From NCBI GenBank assembly GCA_001800315.1, contig MGVE01000001.1:1-64000 (forward strand): a stretch of 64,000 nucleotides of DNA. The letters are read 5' to 3'. Below are positions 43,748 through 52,497 of this stretch, piece by piece. The notes under the pieces are model-generated. The model worked only from the letters and a program-made list of their open reading frames with translations. It was not told the DNA's origin and did no database searches. The DNA comes from Elusimicrobia bacterium RIFOXYA2_FULL_47_53 (GTDB lineage: Bacteria > Elusimicrobiota > Endomicrobiia > Endomicrobiales > XYA2-FULL-47-53). Each line of letters begins with the position of its first letter. The first letter of the stretch is position 1. Both the position numbers and the translations under genes were made by a program.

Positions 43748-45057
43748 TTCAATACTCCCGGTTTAGAGTTATTATAACTGGCAGGAAGCGCGACTATAAG
43801 AGACAAAATGAACCAGATGTATGAAAAGTTATAAGTCGGAATATTTATCCAGATTATGAGCAAAGCTAAGAAGGACATTTTAAGCCCAAAAGCAAGTTTG
43901 CTGGCCTCCTCATCATCTTTGACTTTGTCTATAAATGAATTCAGGCTCCTGTAGATCTGGGTTAAGAAAAGAATGAAAAGAATAAACCCGATTATCCCGG
44001 TTTCCAGCAGAATCTGCACATAGAAATTATAAGTTACTTCAGACTTTAGGAAAAAAGGCGTATTCCCCCAGCCGATGCCGATAATCGGGTGCTCAAAGAA
44101 TACTTCAAACGCTTTGCCGAAAGTGCCGAAGCGTTCCGAAGAAGACCAGTCCGAAAAAGTAACGGCATTAATAAGAATATCAAACCTTTTTGAAAAATAT
44201 ACCGACCCAAAAATCAGTGCGGCCGCGAGAGCGGCAAAAAGTAGCAAAGGAATCTTTAATTTAAATCGCAGCTTTCGTAATTGGACATAAAAAAAATAGA
44301 GCGATAAAAGCATCAAACCCGCCCATGCTGACCTTGAAAATGAAATAATTAATGCAATGATTAAAGTTATAAAAACAACCCTGTTTTTAATATTTTTTGA
44401 GTTATACGCGAAAGGAAACAACAGTCCTATAGCTATTAAAAGATATGTGCCCCAGAAGGATGGTTCCGGCATAAACGCCCAGGTGCGTCTCAATGGTATG
44501 CCTATTGTTCCTATCCATCCCCTTGCGGCTTCAGGCACAACAATAGAGTAGTGGGTGTTATTTCTGAGTATATCGGTATACGGCCAATTATTGATAAGGG
44601 CAAAGAACTGATAAAACGAATATAACGCAATAATAAAAGTCGCGGAAGTAAAAAGGCCCATTATTTTTTGCAGAGAATTAATTTTCATTCTTGCAAAAAT
44701 GTGCCTAAGGACTATAAAATGCAGCAGCATTATCCCGAAGGAAATTATTTGTTTAACATTCTTTATATAAAGCATTTCTCCGCGCCCGGAAACAAGTGTT
44801 GCCGAATTCGCGTGCATAAGGCGAAATAATGTGGATGCCGCGGCTACAAGAATGAACGCAAGTAAAGTAAATGTTTTATTGTCAAAGGTTACAGGAAGCG
44901 ATGATTTATTTATAAAAATTAAGAAAGCAAGTATGAAAATAAAGAAATATGATACTGTCAGGGTTTCGCCGGGAAGCGGTATAGCGGTGGCAATAAACGG
45001 CAGGGTGATAATAAAAAGCTGAAGAAAAATGTATTGAATGCCGGATTTGGTTTTCAT
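43744..45057 (-). CDS. O-antigen polymerase/ligase-like membrane protein
   Basis: 437-residue protein with about 11 membrane segments. The Wzy_C-type loop HPIIGIGWGNTPFFLKSE and YNFYVQILLETGIIGF are seen in the second half. An earlier in-frame ATG at 45105 lies inside the upstream GT4 gene; the ATG at 45057 overlaps its stop (ATGA) and is preferred. With the protein at 38292-39752 there are two members of this class: one could be the polymerase, the other the ligase. Confidence 0.85.
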   Translation of the reverse strand: MKTKSGIQYIFLQLFIITLPFIATAIPLPGETLTVSYFFIFILAFLIFINKSSLPVTFDNKTFTLLAFILVAAASTLFRLMHANSATLVSGRGEMLYIKNVKQIISFGIMLLHFIVLRHIFARMKINSLQKIMGLFTSATFIIALYSFYQFFALINNWPYTDILRNNTHYSIVVPEAARGWIGTIGIPLRRTWAFMPEPSFWGTYLLIAIGLLFPFAYNSKNIKNRVVFITLIIALIISFSRSAWAGLMLLSLYFFYVQLRKLRFKLKIPLLLFAALAAALIFGSVYFSKRFDILINAVTFSDWSSSERFGTFGKAFEVFFEHPIIGIGWGNTPFFLKSEVTYNFYVQILLETGIIGFILFILFLTQIYRSLNSFIDKVKDDEEASKLAFGLKMSFLALLIIWINIPTYNFSYIWFILSLIVALPASYNNSKPGVLK

Positions 45058-46178
45058 GCTGATTTCTCGTAAAGTGACAGCGTCTGGGCCGCGGCTTTTC
45101 CCCATGAAAATTTTTTTACTTGTTCTAAACCTTTGTTGATGAGTGAGTTTGATAATCCGACATCATTAATAACGCGGTCAATAGCTTCGGAAATTTCAGC
45201 CAGGTTTTTAGGGTTGAAATAGAGCGCCGCTTCCCCGCAAACTTCAGGCATGGAAGAAGTGTTTGATGATATTACCGGGCACCCGCACGCCATAGCTTCC
45301 AGCAATGGAAGCCCAAACCCCTCATAGACGGAAGGAAAAGCGAATAGCCTGGCCCCATTATAAAGGTGAAGCAGTTCATCATCTGTGACATAGCCGGTAA
45401 AAATAATGTCATTTTCAAAACCGCTTGACTTCGCGTACGCAATGATTTTTTCGTATAGCCAGCCTTTTCCCCCCGCTATAACGAGCTGAGCGTCAATCCT
45501 GCCGGATTGCCTGGCATTCTTAAATGCCTGCATGAGCGCTATCAGGTTTTTTCTTGGGCTGATAAGCGAAACATTTAATATATAGTCTTTAGTAATTCCG
45601 TATTTCTTTCTTATTGAGTCAACTTTTAAAGTGTCGTTTGTTTTCTTGAAGAGCTCGTTAACTCCGCAGTATATCACTTTGACTTTATTGTCAGGCACCC
45701 TAAAGTGTTTAAGTATGTCACTTTTTGTATTTTCAGAAATTGCAATAATGTATTCGCTCGTGCTGACGCTTCTTGACAGCATCGCGCCTAAATAAGCCCT
45801 GTTCCTGAATGTATAGCAATCCGGGCAAAAAAGATACGCCAGATCATAAACTGTTATTATGGTAGGGCAGCTTTTGAAAAAAGGAGAAATAAATGAAGGC
45901 TCGTGAAACACATCAATTTTAAGTTTTTTTAGCTGCTTTGGCAGATAAAAATGCTCCCATAGCACTCTTTTAAGCTGGCTGTCTGTGCGCATATCCGGGA
46001 CATCATGAGTGAAATTTCCGCCCAAGGCGTAATCCGGAACCTGTCTGTCATTGCCGAAGAATAAGGTGTAGGAATTTGATTTGTCAGTATCCTTTAGTTT
46101 GGCAATGATATTCTTGAGATAATTCTCAATCCCTGTAGATCTTTTCTGAAGATAACGGGCGTTAATTCCAATATTCAT
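45054..46178 (-). CDS. GT4-family glycosyltransferase
   Basis: 374-residue GT-B enzyme. It begins [20 protein letters not shown] and carries [20 protein letters not shown] and [20 protein letters not shown] (EX7E). It is similar throughout to the GT4 at 35954-37081, which suggests duplication within the locus. It is coupled by ATGA to both neighbours. Confidence 0.9.
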   Translation of the reverse strand: MNIGINARYLQKRSTGIENYLKNIIAKLKDTDKSNSYTLFFGNDRQVPDYALGGNFTHDVPDMRTDSQLKRVLWEHFYLPKQLKKLKIDVFHEPSFISPFFKSCPTIITVYDLAYLFCPDCYTFRNRAYLGAMLSRSVSTSEYIIAISENTKSDILKHFRVPDNKVKVIYCGVNELFKKTNDTLKVDSIRKKYGITKDYILNVSLISPRKNLIALMQAFKNARQSGRIDAQLVIAGGKGWLYEKIIAYAKSSGFENDIIFTGYVTDDELLHLYNGARLFAFPSVYEGFGLPLLEAMACGCPVISSNTSSMPEVCGEAALYFNPKNLAEISEAIDRVINDVGLSNSLINKGLEQVKKFSWGKAAAQTLSLYEKSA

Positions 46179-47056
46179 TTTGTACTCATTGAGTGTTTTA
46201 TGTAGCTAAATATGCCTTTGATTGTTCCGTTTATAACGGCATAGAAGTGATATTTTATATTTTTTTCAGCGTAATGCGTAATAAAAATTGATAATCCGAG
46301 ATAAATAATATTTTTCAGTAATAATATTGCGTTAAAATAAATAAAAAAAGGCAGAAGAGCAGGCCTTCTCAGGAGATTCTTGGTAAGCATCGCGCTAACA
46401 GCTGCCGAGTATTCAATAACCATATCAGGTTTCTCGTGAAAGTAAACTTTATGATAGAAAATTAAACCGGGTATAAAATATACGGAAAAACCGGCATTAA
46501 TCAATCTAAAAAACATATCGCTCTCTTCAGCGCCGAAAAACTTTGAGCCTCTGCCGAAATTTTCGTCATAATAGCCTATTTTCTCTATTGCCATTCTGGA
46601 AATAATATGGGAACTGCCCATGAAATACCTGAATCTTGCTCTTGAAAGCTTTATAGCGGAATTATTATTAGATGCCGGCGTGAAAGAAACCCCTGTTATC
46701 GGGTCAAGTATTCTGCCTCCGTAGGCATCAGCGGCATAGAGTTTTATAGTGTTTTTTAGCTGCTCAATAAACGACTTGTCAACGGAGGCATGGTCGTCAA
46801 TAAATACCATGTAATCTCCGGAAGAATTTTTAATTCCGTGATTTCTGGCCCTGGCCAATCCAAATTCGGACAGGTAATGTGATTTTACGCTTTTGTTGTT
46901 TTCAAAAAATGGCCGTTTTTCGTTAATACCCTGAAAAACGCAGATTATTTCAGTCTCCGGTTCACTGCAAAGACCCGAAGCATATAAAATGGAATCAACG
47001 CATTCCTTAATACCCTTTTCGTAGCTCATTGAAGCAATGATGAATGTTATTCTCAT
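46175..47056 (-). CDS. GT2-family glycosyltransferase
   Basis: 293-residue GT-A enzyme. It has ITFIIASMSYEKGIKECVDS at the start, ARARNHGIKNSSGDYMVFID with the metal site DDH in place of DxD, and GAEESDMFFRLINAGF. The last ~60 residues contain a hydrophobic stretch (LPFFIYFNAILLLKNIIYLG) that may bind the membrane. Donor unknown. It is 48 bases downstream of the GT39-like gene. Confidence 0.85.
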   Translation of the reverse strand: MRITFIIASMSYEKGIKECVDSILYASGLCSEPETEIICVFQGINEKRPFFENNKSVKSHYLSEFGLARARNHGIKNSSGDYMVFIDDHASVDKSFIEQLKNTIKLYAADAYGGRILDPITGVSFTPASNNNSAIKLSRARFRYFMGSSHIISRMAIEKIGYYDENFGRGSKFFGAEESDMFFRLINAGFSVYFIPGLIFYHKVYFHEKPDMVIEYSAAVSAMLTKNLLRRPALLPFFIYFNAILLLKNIIYLGLSIFITHYAEKNIKYHFYAVINGTIKGIFSYIKHSMSTK

Positions 47057-47104
47057 ATGTATTTATTCAAGTAAATATTTCCGTTTCTATATTCCAGTTG
47101 AAAT

Positions 47105-48376
47105 TCAGTTTTTGGGCAGTTTTAGCCTTTCATAAAAATTAAAGAATCCATAAGCGAAAAAAATGCTTATGAACGGCTGAATAGGATATCGCAAAATAAG
47201 TCCATAGTCAACAAACGAAAAGCTGTGGACAATTGAATAATAGAGTATAAAAACATACAGCAGGAAAACCCTGGACCATCTCTCACCGATCCGAAATATA
47301 CCCCAGAACGCCAGCGGAAAAATAATAATCCAGACGGTGGTTTTATAAATTCTTGCGAATGGTTTGCTTTCGGATCCGAAAGCGCCCCAGAAATATATGA
47401 ATTTTTTCGCGAAATGTCGCGCTGATGCCGCGGGATTTTGTCTTACAAGCGTAATAAGAGTTTCTTTTGAAGAAGGGCCGGTGTATCGCGGGTTTATGCT
47501 CATTTTGAAGGCCTGGATGTTAGAAACTTCGCTTAGCATCGGAGAGAATCTGTGAAACACAATTTTGTTGTGCAGCGCCCAGGGGAAAAGTACCGCTGAA
47601 ACGACAATAGTAGAAATTAGAACGGCAAGAAGTTTTTTCTTTATTGAACCGTCCCAGGCCATAAGAACCCAAAATATCAGGATAGGAATAAATGGGGTAA
47701 ATGAATTTCGTGTTAAACACACTAACCCGTATGATGCCGCTCCGGCAGCGAGAAGAGGAAATCTAACTTCCATTGTGCCCTTATGGATCAGCCAAAACGA
47801 GAGGGTTAAAAAGAAAATGAAAATGGTTTCTGGGCGCATTGTGTATGTCCAGAAGATCAAATCCGGGTAGAATGTGACAGCGATTGCCGACAAAAAAGCC
47901 GTTTTAGTGTCAAAAAGCTCCTCGGCAAGAATGTAGATAAGCACGCAGGTAAGAGCGCCGATTAAAACCTGCGGCAGGAAGAAGGCCCAGGTGCTGACTC
48001 CAAACAGTAAAAAAAACAAGGCAAGGAAAACGGGGTATAATGGCGCTATGTAATTATGGTAGTAGTAAGAAGTACTGCCGATTTGACGCAACAAGACATC
48101 GTTTCTGTTTAGTAGTTCAGCCGGATTGGTGTAGAAATTGATGTCAATAGCTCCGATGCCCTTTCCGGCATAAAGAGCCTCGGCAGTTTTGCCGTACCAA
48201 ATTTCATGGCTGGCATAGTTTTTTGAAAGCTCATCGCCGTAAAACGCGAAAGGTTTATTAAAAACATATACCTCACGAATAAAATTCCCGGCAAGCCTCA
48301 GGAAAACCGCGGTTAAAAAAATGGACAGCAGAATAATAGTTCTCTTATTTAAAATGTTTACCATAATGTTTTTCAT
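47105..48376 (-). CDS. GT39/ArnT-like membrane glycosyltransferase
   Basis: 423-residue polytopic membrane protein with about 9-10 segments in the arrangement of the PMT_2/ArnT family. A first membrane helix is followed by a periplasmic loop with acidic residues (FYGDELSKNY), then YYYHNYIAPLYPVFLALFF and RPETIFIFFLTLSFWL. These enzymes use polyprenyl-phosphate sugars on the periplasmic side; the DPM1-like enzyme at 34 kb could supply the donor. A second in-frame ATG 12 bases on is possible. Confidence 0.8.
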   Translation of the reverse strand: MKNIMVNILNKRTIILLSIFLTAVFLRLAGNFIREVYVFNKPFAFYGDELSKNYASHEIWYGKTAEALYAGKGIGAIDINFYTNPAELLNRNDVLLRQIGSTSYYYHNYIAPLYPVFLALFFLLFGVSTWAFFLPQVLIGALTCVLIYILAEELFDTKTAFLSAIAVTFYPDLIFWTYTMRPETIFIFFLTLSFWLIHKGTMEVRFPLLAAGAASYGLVCLTRNSFTPFIPILIFWVLMAWDGSIKKKLLAVLISTIVVSAVLFPWALHNKIVFHRFSPMLSEVSNIQAFKMSINPRYTGPSSKETLITLVRQNPAASARHFAKKFIYFWGAFGSESKPFARIYKTTVWIIIFPLAFWGIFRIGERWSRVFLLYVFILYYSIVHSFSFVDYGLILRYPIQPFISIFFAYGFFNFYERLKLPKN

Positions 48377-48399
48377 TTATCAGAGGGCACCGATTAAGC

Positions 48400-49824
48400 T
48401 CAATAATATTTCTTATTTCTGAGTTTTCTGTAGAAATTGAACAGTCTTAATGATGAACGAAGTTTCAGCCAGAAAGCTTTGGCCAAAAGTAGCGGCAAAG
48501 GCTTGCGCCCCTTGAACACAAAATATTCAAACCAGTTGTAATTATAATCAATGCGTTTTTTGCTGAAACCCGGCAAGTCAAGCGTGGCTTTCTCTCTTTC
48601 CATTTCCGTAGGCAGAGAATCATTGAGTAATCCAAGTTTTTCGCAGTAATCGTAAAGAACTGTGCCTTGATAAGGGTAAAATATTGAATATCCTGTCCAA
48701 TCCGGCCGGCATATGCGATTCAATTCAATGGTCTCTTTGAACTCTTTTTCAGTTTCCCCGGGGATACCGATCATATTCAGGAAGGAAACCTGGAGGCCGA
48801 ATTCTCTGGCTGTCTCAGCGGCTTTTATTATATCATCGTTGGAATAATCGCGTTTAAGTATGTCGCGGCGTATTTTTTCGCTTCCCGATTCCAGGCCAAT
48901 ATTGACAAACCTGAAGTTGCTCTGCTTAAAAGCCTTGAATATGCTCCTTAGATCCATATTGGGTATGATTCTTAAGTTTGCGCCAAATGATATAGGTTGT
49001 TTTTGAGTTCCGTTGAATTCCGCGAGCCTGGCGCATAAATCAACGACCCATTCTTTTTTTATGCCGATATTTTCCACCTCAAGGTATATCTCGTTTTTAT
49101 CAGGGTATTTTTCAACAATTTCCCTAATCTCACTTACTATGTTTTCCGGCGAGCGGTAACGCGTATATTGGCCTGGCGACAGCTTTTTAAGAACATGATT
49201 GCAGCAATAAGTGCACTCAAACGGACAGCCCCGTCCAAGTAGTACGGAAAATCTTGTGTTTGGCTTGTCGTCTATCCATTCGTTCCACATATCCCTGTCC
49301 GGAAAAGGCAGCCGGTCAAGTTCGGATAGAAATGGCCTGGCAGGATTTTTTTTCACACCATTTTTGTTTTTAATCCAAAGATTGTTTATCCCTGACGGTT
49401 CGTTTCCACTCTCTAACTGGTTAACCAGCTCAAGCATGGGCATTTCGCCCTCGCTCACACATAATGCGTCAAAATCATCCAGCACGCCGTCCGGATTCAT
49501 GGAAACATGGGGCCCGCCGATAATGAAATATTTGTCGGGAAAATGTTTTCTGATGAATCTTGCGGTTTCAACAATGAAAGGATACTCGCTGCTGACAGCA
49601 GTAAAGGCTATAACTTTTGGCTTAAAACGGTTAATATTTTCTAAAATCAAAGCTTCGTTAGCTTTTCCCGATAACCTGCTTAAAATAAGCAGCCTTGTGT
49701 TATGGCCGTTTGCTTTCAAGTAGGATGAGATATACGAGATGCCGAATTGGATTATTTCGGGTGTTTTCAGAGGTTTAGTTATAGAGGCTATGTTATATAG
49801 TGAATAGACAAACATTACATTCAT
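48400..49824 (-). CDS. B12-binding-domain radical SAM protein
   Basis: 474-residue protein with an N-terminal cobalamin-binding-like domain (about 1-150: IQFGISYISSYLKANGHNTR, IAFTAVSSEYP, FIIGGPHVSMNPD) and a radical SAM core with the cluster motif CPFECTYC at Cys200, Cys204 and Cys207. GLESGSEKIRRDILKRDY and IGIPGETEKEF are typical of the class. The lower-axial DxHxxG motif is not seen. Family members do methylations, C-C couplings or rearrangements. Its ATG overlaps the stop of the next radical SAM gene upstream (ATGA). The substrate is unknown. Confidence 0.9.
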   Translation of the reverse strand: MNVMFVYSLYNIASITKPLKTPEIIQFGISYISSYLKANGHNTRLLILSRLSGKANEALILENINRFKPKVIAFTAVSSEYPFIVETARFIRKHFPDKYFIIGGPHVSMNPDGVLDDFDALCVSEGEMPMLELVNQLESGNEPSGINNLWIKNKNGVKKNPARPFLSELDRLPFPDRDMWNEWIDDKPNTRFSVLLGRGCPFECTYCCNHVLKKLSPGQYTRYRSPENIVSEIREIVEKYPDKNEIYLEVENIGIKKEWVVDLCARLAEFNGTQKQPISFGANLRIIPNMDLRSIFKAFKQSNFRFVNIGLESGSEKIRRDILKRDYSNDDIIKAAETAREFGLQVSFLNMIGIPGETEKEFKETIELNRICRPDWTGYSIFYPYQGTVLYDYCEKLGLLNDSLPTEMEREKATLDLPGFSKKRIDYNYNWFEYFVFKGRKPLPLLLAKAFWLKLRSSLRLFNFYRKLRNKKYY

Positions 49825-51266
49825 TTATTTTTTCCAAGAGTCAGGTATTTTACGGCTTCTTTGAACTTTACGAAAATGATATTCGTCAACAAAGTGTCTT
49901 CTACAAAAGGATTGGTAAAAGCCATGCTGAAAGCCTTGGCAAAAAACTTCGGAAGTTTAACGCGCCTTTCAATATAATTCCTTCTTATTTTCCTAGTTAT
50001 TTTAGAGGCCTGCCTGAAAACATCTTTTCTCTGTTGAGCGGATAGTTCCGGAGTAAAAAAAGCCGGTTCGTTAACAAAATGCGACGCATTATTCAAAATA
50101 TCTTCGGGGTCGTGCAGAAAGTAATTATTTTTTTGAATCCAGTTGAAAAGTTCGGTTGTCGGAAATGGAACAATATTATAAAACTTCGCGCTGGAAACCG
50201 GGTATCGCAGCGCGAGGGCGAAAGAATCATTAATATCACTAATTGTTTCACCGGGTGAGCCGAGTATAAAGAATAGGTCAACATCAAAACCTAATTGGCA
50301 TGCGTCACTGATGCTTTTCTCTATAGTTGCAATACTTTCACCCTTTTTAATGTTGGCCAGTATCTTGTCGTTTCCGGCTTCAACACCGAAGGCGATTTTA
50401 TCAAAGCCCACTTCTTTCATTTTTTTAAGCAGTGCGTGGTCTACCATGTCGGCTCTAATGCCGTTGGGGCATTTAAGGCTGATGCCAGGCAGTTGTTTCT
50501 GTGTTAACAGGTCACAGATTTCATTGACGCGTTTCTTAAGCAGGGTAAAATTATCATCAAGGATCAGGATTTCCCTGAATCCGCGGTTGTACCAGTATTC
50601 AATTTCTTCTACAACGCTTGAGGCGCTCCTGAACCTGAATTTTCTGCCGATAGCTGTTATGACCGGGCAGTATATGCAGTTATACGGACAGCCGCGAGAT
50701 GTAACAATGCCAATCTGCCTTGTAGGATACTTTGCAAGCTCAAAAGCCTCGTATTTCGGGTAACCGACTTTATCCAAATCCTGAATGAAATCAAGGTATT
50801 TGTTATAAATGATTTCATTTCCCTTCCTGTAAATAAGACCCTGAATATTGGCGTGGTCCTTGCCTGAGCACAAATCCAATATAGTCCTGTCGCCTTCAAG
50901 AACCGCTCCATAGTCAATGCCGGGACAGTCTTTTAATACCCGCTCTCTTAGCGTTGAAACATGCGGCCCGCCTACGATAACAGTAATATTATGAAAGATT
51001 TTTTTTATTCTGGTAATATTCTGATAGGCTTCTTTGTGGCCGAAAGTCATTACACTAAAGCCGATAAGATCAGGCTTGTATTCTGATATTCTTTTAACAA
51101 GCTGGGCAAAATCATACTGTAGATTCATATCAAATACGGAGGTCTCAATACCGGAACCAAGCAGCGCGTGAGATATATAGCCAAGCCCTGCTACCGGGGT
51201 TATTGAAAGGCGATGAATCCCTTTGTAAAATCTTGCTGATATTAGTAATACTTTTTTAAATTTCAT
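49821..51266 (-). CDS. B12-binding-domain radical SAM protein, second
   Basis: 481-residue paralogue of the downstream protein with the same layout. The cobalamin-like domain covers about 1-140 (GLGYISHALLGSGIETSVFD, IGFSVMTFGHKEA, VIVGGPHVSTLRE), the [4Fe-4S] motif is CPYNCIYC at Cys193/197/200, and GVEAGNDKILANIKKGES follows. The C-terminal ~80 residues are basic. It begins just downstream of a repeat-bearing gap, so the pair may have its own start of transcription. Function within the glycan locus is unknown; a sugar or lipid modification is inference. Confidence 0.9.
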   Translation of the reverse strand: MKFKKVLLISARFYKGIHRLSITPVAGLGYISHALLGSGIETSVFDMNLQYDFAQLVKRISEYKPDLIGFSVMTFGHKEAYQNITRIKKIFHNITVIVGGPHVSTLRERVLKDCPGIDYGAVLEGDRTILDLCSGKDHANIQGLIYRKGNEIIYNKYLDFIQDLDKVGYPKYEAFELAKYPTRQIGIVTSRGCPYNCIYCPVITAIGRKFRFRSASSVVEEIEYWYNRGFREILILDDNFTLLKKRVNEICDLLTQKQLPGISLKCPNGIRADMVDHALLKKMKEVGFDKIAFGVEAGNDKILANIKKGESIATIEKSISDACQLGFDVDLFFILGSPGETISDINDSFALALRYPVSSAKFYNIVPFPTTELFNWIQKNNYFLHDPEDILNNASHFVNEPAFFTPELSAQQRKDVFRQASKITRKIRRNYIERRVKLPKFFAKAFSMAFTNPFVEDTLLTNIIFVKFKEAVKYLTLGKNK

Positions 51267-51321
51267 AATTCACTCAAACACGCATTTTAGCAAATTTTAT
51301 TCAATAAGGCTAATTGGAGCA

Positions 51322-51597
51322 AGTTGAAAAAACTTCAAAAATGTCCTGTCATTGCGATCTCCCGAAGGGAGAGAAGAAATCTTGACTGTCCGTCGCAAAC
51401 CACGAGATTGCTTCCCGCCACTGAACCGTTGGCGGGCTGACCCGCCACTGAACCGTTGGCGGGCTGACCCTCCACTAAATCTTAGGTGGACTGCCCCCGC
51501 CACCGAACCTTCGGCGGGCTGACATGTCGCTTCACTCCTCGTCCTCCACAAAAGCTTTGGCGGACAGGCAAAGGCGGCCTGAAACACTTTTTCAACT
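51322..51597. repeat. MITE-like element with tandem hairpin units
   Basis: AGTTGAAAAA at 51322-51331 and TTTTTCAACT at 51588-51597 form ten-base terminal inverted repeats. The left part (51321-51383) is an inverted copy of the core at 21875-21938. The centre holds tandem ~27-base units at 51414-51440, 51441-51467, 51468-51494 and 51496-51522, with a related unit at 51541-51567. Each can form a hairpin (for example CCCGCCA/TGGCGGG; TCCAC/GTGGA in the third). No gene is seen in the whole 352-base gap. Confidence 0.75.
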
Positions 51598-51618
51598 GAC
51601 TCAATTTTGTGTAATTAG

Positions 51619-52497
51619 TTAAATATGCAGGACTGGCTTTAACAGGAGTGAAAGTTTTTTTAAATCAAGCCTTTTTGATCTTCCAAACAGGCGCAGAATT
51701 TTAATAAGATATCTTATGTTTTCAAGTAAATCGTGGTTTTTTGTAATATGCTTGAAATAAGTCAGATATGCGAGGTTAAGGCTCTGTTGATAAACATTCA
51801 TCATCCTAAAATATTTTCGTAAAAACAATAGAAATGATAAATAGGAATCTTTTGTCTTATCTGTAAGCCTTGCTCCTTTGTGTACATAATAATTCACAAG
51901 TTTGTCCGGATGAACCCTGCAGTTAAGCCCGTTTCTCATAAGAATCTTGTTCCAAAGGTCCCAGTCCTGCGCTATGGTAAGTTTTCTGTCTATCTCAAGA
52001 TCCCTCAAATAATCCCTTTTTACCACGCAGAAAGAAAAGCTTCCACAGAAATTGTCGTATAGCATGTCATTTATCGTAATAATTTCAGGCCTGGGCACGC
52101 TGCGTTTCGTACCGAATTCATCTATGATCGTAAAATCGCAGGAAACTATGGCCGTGTTATCGTCATATGCAAATAACGGTATTTGCTTTGAGAGTTTATC
52201 GTTCATCCACTGGTCATCGTCATCCAAAAATGCGATAAATACCCCCACAGCCTTTCTTAAGCCGATGTTTCTTGCTTCCGCTCCGCCTGCGCCGTTATTG
52301 AGTTTTAAATATGTAACTCTCTTGTCGCGCAGGTATGCCTTCACGGATTCCTGAGTGGAATCAGAGCTGTTATCATCTACAATAATCAGTTCCCAATTCC
52401 TGTAAGTCTGGGAAAATACGCTTTTTACCGCTCTATCAAGCAGGGCTTCGCGGTTATGCGTCGGCAAGATTATTGAAACCAGCTTTTCGTCTGTCAT
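51619..52497 (-). CDS. GT2-family glycosyltransferase
   Basis: 292-residue GT-A enzyme. It has VSIILPTHNREALLDRAVKS (residues 7-26), IVDDNSSDSTQ, and the metal site LDDDDQW. AQDWDLWNKILMRNG is the acceptor-side signature. The ATG overlaps the heparinase-like gene stop (ATGA). It is last before the intergenic repeat element. Confidence 0.9.
   Translation of the reverse strand: MTDEKLVSIILPTHNREALLDRAVKSVFSQTYRNWELIIVDDNSSDSTQESVKAYLRDKRVTYLKLNNGAGGAEARNIGLRKAVGVFIAFLDDDDQWMNDKLSKQIPLFAYDDNTAIVSCDFTIIDEFGTKRSVPRPEIITINDMLYDNFCGSFSFCVVKRDYLRDLEIDRKLTIAQDWDLWNKILMRNGLNCRVHPDKLVNYYVHKGARLTDKTKDSYLSFLLFLRKYFRMMNVYQQSLNLAYLTYFKHITKNHDLLENIRYLIKILRLFGRSKRLDLKKLSLLLKPVLHI

Noticed and set aside
51414-51567. 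CRISPR array
   Set aside because: The 27-base units are directly adjacent with no unique spacers, form hairpins, and have no cas genes nearby.
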